Positions 1 through 5,125 of a stretch of DNA of 5,125 nucleotides are shown one piece after another (the first letter of the stretch is position 1; each line of letters begins with the position of its first letter). The translations under genes were made by a program, and so were the position numbers. This stretch comes from Robiginitomaculum sp. GTDB lineage: Bacteria > Pseudomonadota > Alphaproteobacteria > Caulobacterales > Maricaulaceae. Location: the NCBI GenBank assembly GCA_026993275.1, contig JALWUB010000276.1:1-5125 (forward strand), in the 5' to 3' direction. The notes beneath the pieces were generated by a model, which worked only from the letters and a program-made list of their open reading frames with translations, had not been told where the DNA came from and searched no databases.

Positions 1-352
1 CCACGCCCTTGCGGCCATGATCCGGGTCCGTATACATGGCCCGCACCCGCGCCGCTTCGCGCGCCGGGTCCAGCAGGCGCGGATTGCGTCCCGCGGTGTG
101 ATCGCCGCCAAACAGGGTCTGGCGCCGTGACCAGCCGCCGCACCCGGCCAGGGCATCGCCATCGAACACCATGAAATAGGTGCCATCAGCGATCAGGCGG
201 GTATCCAGGCCCATGATCTCGAAACTGGCCTCGACCTGTTCCGGCGAGAGAAACTGCGGCAGAAATCCCCTGATGGCGCGCTGCATCAGAGCCTGCAGGG
301 CAGGAAGATCGCCCTTGCGCGCCAAACGGTGGGTGAGCAGGTTTTCGGACAT
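1..352 (-). CDS. GNAT-family N-acetyltransferase, N-terminal 117 residues (cut by window edge)
   Basis: This is the start of a probable acetyl-CoA-dependent N-acetyltransferase; the substrate cannot be told. The frame is open from ATG at 352 to the window edge and begins MSENLLTHRLARKGDLPALQ. The layout fits a GNAT fold: a first strand and helix (residues 7-30), a loop with FLSPEQVEAS (31-43), a strand pair around YFMVFDGDALAGCGGW (59-74), then ARVRAMYTDPDHGRKGV (101-117). That last stretch is the beta4 strand and the beginning of the acetyl-CoA pyrophosphate loop (R/Q-x-x-G-x-G/A). The rest of that loop and the C-terminal half lie outside. An in-frame TGA sits three codons upstream, so ATG 352 is the first possible start; a weak GGGGA lies about 9 bases before it. 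It follows hydA on the same strand after 141 bp, so co-transcription is possible but unproven. Confidence in the fold is high; the biological role is unknown. Confidence 0.85.
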   Translation of the reverse strand, partial: MSENLLTHRLARKGDLPALQALMQRAIRGFLPQFLSPEQVEASFEIMGLDTRLIADGTYFMVFDGDALAGCGGWSRRQTLFGGDHTAGRNPRLLDPAREAARVRAMYTDPDHGRKGV

Positions 353-493
353 GGCATGTCATCCCCGGCATCGGCACGGCGCCGCCATTGTGCATGCCGC
401 CCCCTTTTCTGTCCATTATGCTCGGATCCTGTTAATCCCATCCGTCCAGGCCAATTGGCTCCCCCCAAGACAACGGGCGCCGCGCCAGCTCCG

Positions 494-1989
<1,496 letters not shown>

Positions 1990-2137
1990 CCTGGAAAAGC
2001 CGCAATCCTGAACAAAGCCCTGAAGGGCAAGACGCACCGATTCCGTGCAGACCTGATGGAGCCTGTGGTCATTATCAACGCCATGGCTACAGCTCGGCAT
2101 TGGTAACCAACACATCAAATCTGGATGCGTCCAGCGC
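1990..2137. other. Intergenic DNA between hydA and the tRNA-side repeats, no gene seen
   Basis: Together with the adjoining dyad and repeat, the space between hydA (start 1936) and tRNA-Arg (3' end 2303) is about 366 bp. No frame here shows a convincing start, ribosome binding site or recognisable protein. A short GCCC-TGAA-GGGC hairpin (2017-2028) and an 11-base palindrome TTGGTAACCAA (2100-2110) are the only other local structures noticed, and both are weak. The hydA promoter presumably lies near the low-coordinate end of this stretch or in the dyad. Confidence 0.6.
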
Positions 2138-2206
2138 CAGGCCCCATTAACTCCATCCATTCTGCACTGGCGGACTTATGTTCTGGACAGGAAGAATGGT
2201 GCAGGA
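2138..2206 (+). repeat. Diverged, truncated copy of the left end of the MITE-like element at 2400-2666
   Basis: This segment aligns without gaps to 2404-2472 (constant offset 266), with 10 mismatches in 69 positions, about 86% identity. It has the same orientation as the element on the other side of the tRNA. Beyond 2206 the similarity fades with small indels to perhaps 2260. No matching right terminal repeat or CTAG border is seen, so it is probably an old remnant, or a related family member that lost its right part. No coding function is apparent. Confidence 0.75.
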
Positions 2207-2280
2207 AAGCATCCAGTTCTTAAATCCGTTCGATGCATATGGGCAGAGACCCCGCACGCGCCTTCAGGCCCTTTCATGGC

Positions 2281-2300
2281 GTTGAATGATGTTGAATGAG
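2281..2300. repeat. Two tandem 10-bp units next to the tRNA 3' end
   Basis: GTTGAATGAT is followed directly by GTTGAATGAG, a tandem pair matching at 9 of 10 positions. It sits 2 bases beyond the encoded CCA of tRNA-Arg, so it would be in the 3' trailer of the precursor. The function is unknown and it may be chance slippage. Confidence 0.5.
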
Positions 2301-2302
2301 AA

Positions 2303-2379
<77 letters not shown>

Positions 2380-2396
2380 GCAGGTTGGGCCGTGGT

Positions 2397-2418
2397 CTAG
2401 GGTCAGGACCCACTAATT
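2397..2418 (+). repeat. Left terminal inverted repeat of the MITE-like element
   Basis: This 22-base arm includes the border CTAG and is the exact reverse complement of 2648-2669. It is also the end nearest the tRNA-Arg gene, 17 bp from its 5' end. The outermost 15 bases after CTAG are themselves partly self-complementary (GGGTC..GACCC). Confidence 0.85.
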
Positions 2419-2666
2419 GCATCCATTCTGCGCTGGCGGATTTTTGTTCTGAACAGGAGGGATGGTGCAGGACATGTGGTGCATGTTCAAACCATGCCGA
2501 CGCATTCAGGACACAAATCCGCCGCGCCCATGCGGGTTTGACAGGACAGCCCAATCTGCGGCGCAAACGCTCCTCGAATAGGGATAAACCTGTCCTTCGT
2601 CGCGTTTGCTGGCATCTTGCCCTTTCCTGTCAAACAGAATTGCATGGAATTAGTGGGTCCTGACCC
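2400..2666. mobile_element. MITE-like element with perfect terminal inverted repeats, no transposase
   Basis: The ends are exact inverted copies of GGGTCAGGACCCACTAATT (left 2400-2418, right 2648-2666). The match extends through CTAG at both borders (2397-2400 and 2666-2669), giving 22 identical positions, and continues imperfectly inward. CTAG is its own reverse complement, so it may be a 4-bp target duplication, or a TA duplication with G/C neighbours. Both are known for IS5-type elements (YTAR or TA targets). The interior of about 230 bp has no frame resembling a transposase. It contains a large imperfect hairpin: GTTTGACAGGA (2536-2546) pairs with TCCTGTCAAAC (2625-2635), and GCAAACGC (2563-2570) with GCGTTTGC (2602-2609). 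This is the architecture of a non-autonomous element moved in trans; assignment to a named family is inference. Confidence 0.8.
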
Positions 2667-2669
2667 TAG
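2648..2669 (-). repeat. Right terminal inverted repeat of the MITE-like element
   Basis: This is the exact reverse complement of 2397-2418, ending in CTAG at 2666-2669. It lies 77 bp from the stop codon of the SDR gene at 2747, so the element occupies the space between that gene and the tRNA. Confidence 0.85.
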
Positions 2670-2725
2670 CGCGCCCGCCGCATGATCTCAAGCGCTTTTG
2701 ACTGCACAATCAGAAGCGGCCGCGC

Positions 2726-2741
2726 CCCGGGCCTGCCCGGG
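2726..2741 (-). terminator. GC-rich palindrome after the SDR gene (possible terminator)
   Basis: CCCGGG-CCTG-CCCGGG forms a perfect six-pair stem with a four-base loop. It begins five bases past the TAA stop (2747-2749) of the minus-strand SDR gene. The position suits a transcription terminator, but the downstream minus-strand sequence (GCGCGGCCGCTTCTG) lacks a real T run. Efficiency is doubtful and it may only protect the mRNA 3' end. Confidence 0.4.
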
Positions 2742-2746
2742 AGCCT

Positions 2747-3529
2747 TTACTGGGCGCTCATGCCGCCGTCGATCTTCAGCTCGATCCCGGTGACGAACTT
2801 GGACTCATCCGAGGCCAGGTAAACGGCGGCATAGGCCACGTCTTCGGGCTCGCCAATGCGGCCCATGGGCACGCCGCGGGCCAGCAGGCCATACATCTGC
2901 TCATTGTCCTCAACGCCGACCACCTGCGCAAAGCCGTCCAGAATCGGTGTCTTGATAAACACCGGATGGATGGAGTTGGAGCGGATTTCATAGCCCTTGG
3001 CGGCGCAGTGCAGGGCCACGGATTTCGACAGCAGCCACACTGCCGCCTTGGCGGCGTTATAGGCGCTCATATTGCCAGCGGCATAAAGCCCGGCAATGGA
3101 GGAGATATTGATGATCGAGCCAGGGGCGTGATGTTTCATCACCTCGAGGGCGTATTTGCAGCCCAGAAACACCGAATCGGCATCCACCGCCATGACCCGT
3201 TTCCACTGTTCGAAACTTTCGTCTTCGACCGAGCCCAGCGAGCCGATCCCGGCATTGTTGACCAGCACGTTAAAGCCGCCCAGCGCCTCGTCTGCCCTGG
3301 CAATCACGGTTTTCCAGCTTTGCTCGTCGGCAACATCATGTTCAAAGGCGCAGGCCGCACCCTGATATTCGCCATTGATCTGTTCCGCCACGGCCTGCGC
3401 GCCGGCAAGATTGAGATCGCTCAAGGCCACCCGTGCCCCCTCGGCGGCAAACAGTTTCGCCATTGCTGCCCCCAGTCCCGATGCGCCGCCGGTAATCAGC
3501 GCCCGCTTGCCTTCCAGCCGTCCTGCCAT
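2747..3529 (-). CDS. Classical short-chain dehydrogenase/reductase, probably NAD-dependent
   Basis: This 260-residue Rossmann-fold oxidoreductase probably oxidises or reduces an alcohol/ketone pair; the substrate is not evident. Visible motifs are TGGASGLG (13-20, cofactor glycine loop), D38 ending beta2 (SDLN, favours NAD over NADP), D65-V66 (adenine pocket), NNAG (91-94), S144 in NISSIAG, and Y157-x3-K161. The C-terminal IDGGMSAQ is typical of the FabG/3-beta(17-beta)-hydroxysteroid and cyclopentanol dehydrogenase-like branch. The Asn of the usual catalytic tetrad (MAVN) is Asp here: MAVDADSVF, D116. ATG 3529 is chosen because GGGAGGA (3536-3542) lies 6 bases upstream. A GTG at 3544 would put that site inside the gene. 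It follows the other SDR gene on the same strand after 113 bp, which could hold its own promoter, though no clear box is seen. Confidence 0.93.
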   Translation of the reverse strand: MAGRLEGKRALITGGASGLGAAMAKLFAAEGARVALSDLNLAGAQAVAEQINGEYQGAACAFEHDVADEQSWKTVIARADEALGGFNVLVNNAGIGSLGSVEDESFEQWKRVMAVDADSVFLGCKYALEVMKHHAPGSIINISSIAGLYAAGNMSAYNAAKAAVWLLSKSVALHCAAKGYEIRSNSIHPVFIKTPILDGFAQVVGVEDNEQMYGLLARGVPMGRIGEPEDVAYAAVYLASDESKFVTGIELKIDGGMSAQ

Positions 3530-3642
3530 GATGTGTCCTCCCACCCGTTATTGCACAACCGGCCAGCGCGGCAGAGCACTCTCCGGCAGGCTCATCTGTG
3601 CGGCAGTTTGCGCCGCTTGGCAATGCGCGGGGGGCTCCGGCG

Positions 3643-4422
3643 TCAGTTTTGCGTCTGCAAGCGCTTCACCAGGGCCATGGTCAGGCGTTTGGGCGAAAAC
3701 CGCCCCGAGGCCGCCATCAGCTTGTTGGCCAGCCCCGGCACCACCTCGCGCCGGTTGGCAGCAAAAGCACGGTAGCCGGCACGGGCCACCTGTGCGGGGG
3801 TCATCATTGGCGACAGTTTGAGCAGGAGCGAGCCGCGCATGGCCGCCGCATCCTGAAAGCCCGAGCGCACCGGGCCGGGGCACAAGGCGCTGGCGTGCAC
3901 GCCGGTGCCCGCAAGCTCCGCATGCAGCGCCTCGGTAAAGCTCAGCACATAGGCCTTGGAGGCGTAATACACTGCCATATTGGGCCCCGGCATGTAGGCG
4001 GCGGTGGAGGCGACGTTCAGAATGCCGCCGCGGCGGCGCGCCACCATGCCCGGCAAAAGCGCGCAGGTGAGCGCCGTCAGCGTGCGCACGTTGAGGTCCA
4101 CCATGGCAGTGAGCTTGGCGCAATTGGCCGCGGCCACCGGGTCCATGTCGCCAAATCCGGCATTGTTGACCAGCACATCGGCTGTCAGTTGCAGATCCTC
4201 CAGCGCCTGCAACAGGGCCGCCGGGCCTTCGGGCACGGCCAGATCGACCGTGATGATGTGGGTTTTTGCGCCTTCGGCGGCCAGTTGCGCCGCTACCGCG
4301 CTGAGTTTTTCCGTATTGCGCGCCGCCAGGGCAATATCATGGCCGTGGCGGGCAAATTCAAACGCCAGGGCTTCGCCAATGCCGCCCGATGCGCCGGTGA
4401 TCAGGGCCAGGGGCGCGCTCAC
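3643..4422 (-). CDS. SDR-family oxidoreductase (DltE/COG0300-like), probably NADP-dependent
   Basis: This 259-residue protein is a short-chain dehydrogenase/reductase of the broad COG0300 type, with unknown substrate. Visible are TGASGGIG (9-16, cofactor loop), A34-R35 after beta2 (AARN; a basic residue here favours NADP), D60-L61, NNAG (86-89), N111 (DLNV), S139 in NVAST, and Y152-x3-K156 (YYASK). The full Asn-Ser-Tyr-Lys tetrad is therefore present. PGPVRSGF (182-189) is the usual loop after beta6. The C-terminus has a basic tail ([15 protein letters not shown]) and no clear membrane segment. It starts at GTG 4422, overlapping the stop of the pterin dehydratase gene as GTGA, with no strong ribosome binding site. 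Translation is probably coupled to the upstream gene. No start closer to the glycine loop would leave an intact first strand. Confidence 0.92.
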   Translation of the reverse strand: MSAPLALITGASGGIGEALAFEFARHGHDIALAARNTEKLSAVAAQLAAEGAKTHIITVDLAVPEGPAALLQALEDLQLTADVLVNNAGFGDMDPVAAANCAKLTAMVDLNVRTLTALTCALLPGMVARRRGGILNVASTAAYMPGPNMAVYYASKAYVLSFTEALHAELAGTGVHASALCPGPVRSGFQDAAAMRGSLLLKLSPMMTPAQVARAGYRAFAANRREVVPGLANKLMAASGRFSPKRLTMALVKRLQTQN

Positions 4423-4700
4423 GGCACCAGCGTGTCCATGAAGGCGGCCAGTTCCACATCCTTGCCGGTGACGCCTTCGGCATCATGGGTGGCCAGGGTC
4501 ACCTCGACGCGGTTATAGACGTTGAACCATTCCGGGTGATGGTCCATTTCCTCCGCCTTTTTCGCCACTTGCGTCATGAAGGCGAAAGCATTTTCAAAGT
4601 CGTCGAACACATAGGTCTTGCAAATGGCATCGCGCTCCGGCACGCCCTGCCAGCCTTCCAGCAGCGCGATGGCTGCTGCCGCTCCGATCCGTCCGCTCAT
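4419..4700 (-). CDS. phhB: Pterin-4a-carbinolamine dehydratase (4a-hydroxytetrahydrobiopterin dehydratase)
   Basis: This enzyme removes water from 4a-hydroxytetrahydropterin, made when aromatic amino acid hydroxylases use tetrahydropterin, so the cofactor can be reduced again. Some bacterial members are kept without such a hydroxylase. The 93-residue length is normal. The signature is complete: [19 protein letters not shown] (51-69) followed by THD (71-73). H54, H55 and H72 match the three active-site histidines of the mammalian enzyme, with the same spacing of 18. The N-terminal part, with GWQ and a [19 protein letters not shown] stretch, also fits. ATG 4700 has GGAGG (4710-4714) nine bases upstream. 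It is the first gene of a leftward run and overlaps the following SDR gene by four bases, implying a shared message. The symbol follows the bacterial homologue; no phhA hydroxylase is in the window. Confidence 0.95.
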   Translation of the reverse strand: MSGRIGAAAAIALLEGWQGVPERDAICKTYVFDDFENAFAFMTQVAKKAEEMDHHPEWFNVYNRVEVTLATHDAEGVTGKDVELAAFMDTLVP

Positions 4701-4740
4701 GGTCCAGAACCTCCGTCTTGTGCCCGCATTAAAACAGCAT

Positions 4741-4759
4741 GGCTGGCATTTTACCAGCC
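4741..4759. promoter_or_regulatory. Palindrome in the divergent intergenic region (candidate operator)
   Basis: GGCTGG (4741-4746) and CCAGCC (4754-4759) form a perfect 6-bp dyad around a 7-base AT-rich centre. On the minus strand the centre reads TAAAAT (4748-4753), a 5/6 match to a -10 box, 47 bases before the pterin dehydratase ATG. No good -35 is found 16-18 bases further upstream. A repressor bound here would cover that box and sit about 94 bp before the rightward gene. No T run follows on either strand, so it is unlikely to be a terminator. Confidence 0.35.
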
Positions 4760-4840
4760 GGGAAAATCACCGGCGGCGGAAAATCCCCACGCGTGTCAGC
4801 GAATCCTTAACCCCGCTCCCTTATGGTTCCGGTTCACGCG

Positions 4841-4847
4841 AAGGAGG
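4841..4847 (+). promoter_or_regulatory. Strong ribosome binding site fixing the start of the 90-residue protein gene
   Basis: AAGGAGG lies five bases before ATG 4853, a near-perfect match to the 16S rRNA tail. It excludes the upstream in-frame ATG at 4823, which would place this site within the coding region. Confidence 0.85.
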
Positions 4848-4852
4848 GGCCC

Positions 4853-5125
4853 ATGACCCATTTTCTGGTATCCGAAGACAATCCGGCCGGGCACAAGCTC
4901 GAAGACATACTGGGCCAGATTCGCACCGACATCCTGCGCCGCTGCCTGAAAATCACCGGCGATCACCGGCCCGAGGCGATGAAGGTGCTGGCCAACAATG
5001 TCACCATACTGGAGCACCTGACCGAGGCCATCAACCTGGCCATGGATTCGACGCGCATTCTCGACCGCGCCTTTGGCCCGTCACAGTCGGAAAAGGGCGG
5101 CCCGCCGCGCATCGGCACGGCCTGA
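4853..5125 (+). CDS. Hypothetical 90-residue helical protein
   Basis: I do not recognise this protein. The frame is complete, from ATG 4853 to TGA at 5123-5125. The sequence starts MTHFLVSEDNPAGHKLED. Residues about 14-45 (KLEDILGQIRTDILRRCLKI) and 46-76 (AMKVLANNVTILEHLTEAINLAM, ending STRILDRAFG) look like two or three amphipathic helices. A polar, Pro/Gly-rich tail (SQSEKGGPPRIGTA) follows. There is no signal peptide, membrane segment, metal-binding cluster or enzyme motif; one cysteine is present. The heptad-like Leu/Ile spacing suggests a helical bundle or dimer. The excellent ribosome binding site, GC-rich third positions and divergent placement from the pterin dehydratase gene support a real gene. 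The only link to its neighbours is the shared 152-bp intergenic region. Confidence 0.85.
   Translation: MTHFLVSEDNPAGHKLEDILGQIRTDILRRCLKITGDHRPEAMKVLANNVTILEHLTEAINLAMDSTRILDRAFGPSQSEKGGPPRIGTA

Noticed and set aside
450..459. GCCAATTGGC palindrome between hydA and the GNAT gene
   Set aside because: A single 10-base palindrome without a visible promoter around it; too little to call an operator.
2017..2028. GCCC-TGAA-GGGC hairpin with TTT on the minus strand as a terminator for the tRNA
   Set aside because: Only a four-pair stem and a very short T run, about 275 bp beyond the tRNA end.
3600..3616. GCGGC/GCCGC hairpin between the two SDR genes as a terminator
   Set aside because: Five-pair stem with no T run on either strand; chance is likely in GC-rich DNA.
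2966..3775. 269-residue plus-strand frame opposite the SDR genes
   Set aside because: Antisense shadow of the SDR at 2747-3529 and of part of the next; low-complexity His/Gly/Arg-rich content and no domain.
3598..4518. 306-residue plus-strand frame
   Set aside because: Antisense shadow of the second SDR and the pterin dehydratase; no domain and no ribosome binding site.
4807..4824. TTAA...TTAT as a possible CtrA-type site before the 90-residue protein gene
   Set aside because: The spacing is 10 rather than the required 7 bases and the second half does not match TTAA.

Overview
The window looks like chromosomal DNA from a GC-rich alphaproteobacterium. The evidence is strong G/C preference at third codon positions, long antisense shadow frames, and protein types common in Maricaulales/Hyphomonadaceae-like genomes. 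The exact genus cannot be read from the sequence. All recognisable genes except the last lie on the minus strand, so transcription runs mostly from high to low coordinates.

Right part (about 2747-5125): two promoters probably diverge from a 152-bp intergenic region at 4701-4852. Rightward is a complete 90-residue helical protein of unknown function with a very strong ribosome binding site. Leftward is a pterin-4a-carbinolamine dehydratase gene. It overlaps by four bases (GTGA) the GTG start of an NADP-type short-chain dehydrogenase/reductase (SDR). After a 113-bp gap comes a second, NAD-type classical SDR. A perfect GC-rich palindrome six bases after its stop is a possible terminator.

Middle (about 1937-2746): a tRNA-Arg(CCG) gene with encoded CCA on the minus strand, surrounded by non-coding repeat DNA. 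Upstream of the tRNA on the minus strand (2397-2669) is a compact, gene-free element of about 267 bp. It has perfect terminal inverted repeats and CTAG at both ends, so it looks like a MITE (non-autonomous transposon relic). It ends only 17 bp from the mature tRNA 5' end. A diverged, truncated relative of the element's left end lies on the other side of the tRNA (2138-2206).

Left part (1-1936): a complete D-hydantoinase/dihydropyrimidinase gene (hydA) with all metal ligands, preceded by a perfect 10-bp dyad next to its ribosome binding site. Downstream is a GNAT acetyltransferase gene cut off by the window edge. The other pyrimidine/hydantoin degradation genes (carbamoylase, dihydropyrimidine dehydrogenase, transporter) are not in the window.

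No clearly new multi-gene system is visible. The best leads are the MITE at the tRNA promoter, the dyad in front of hydA, the coupled pterin dehydratase-SDR pair, the SDR with Asp at the usual catalytic Asn position, and the unassigned 90-residue protein.
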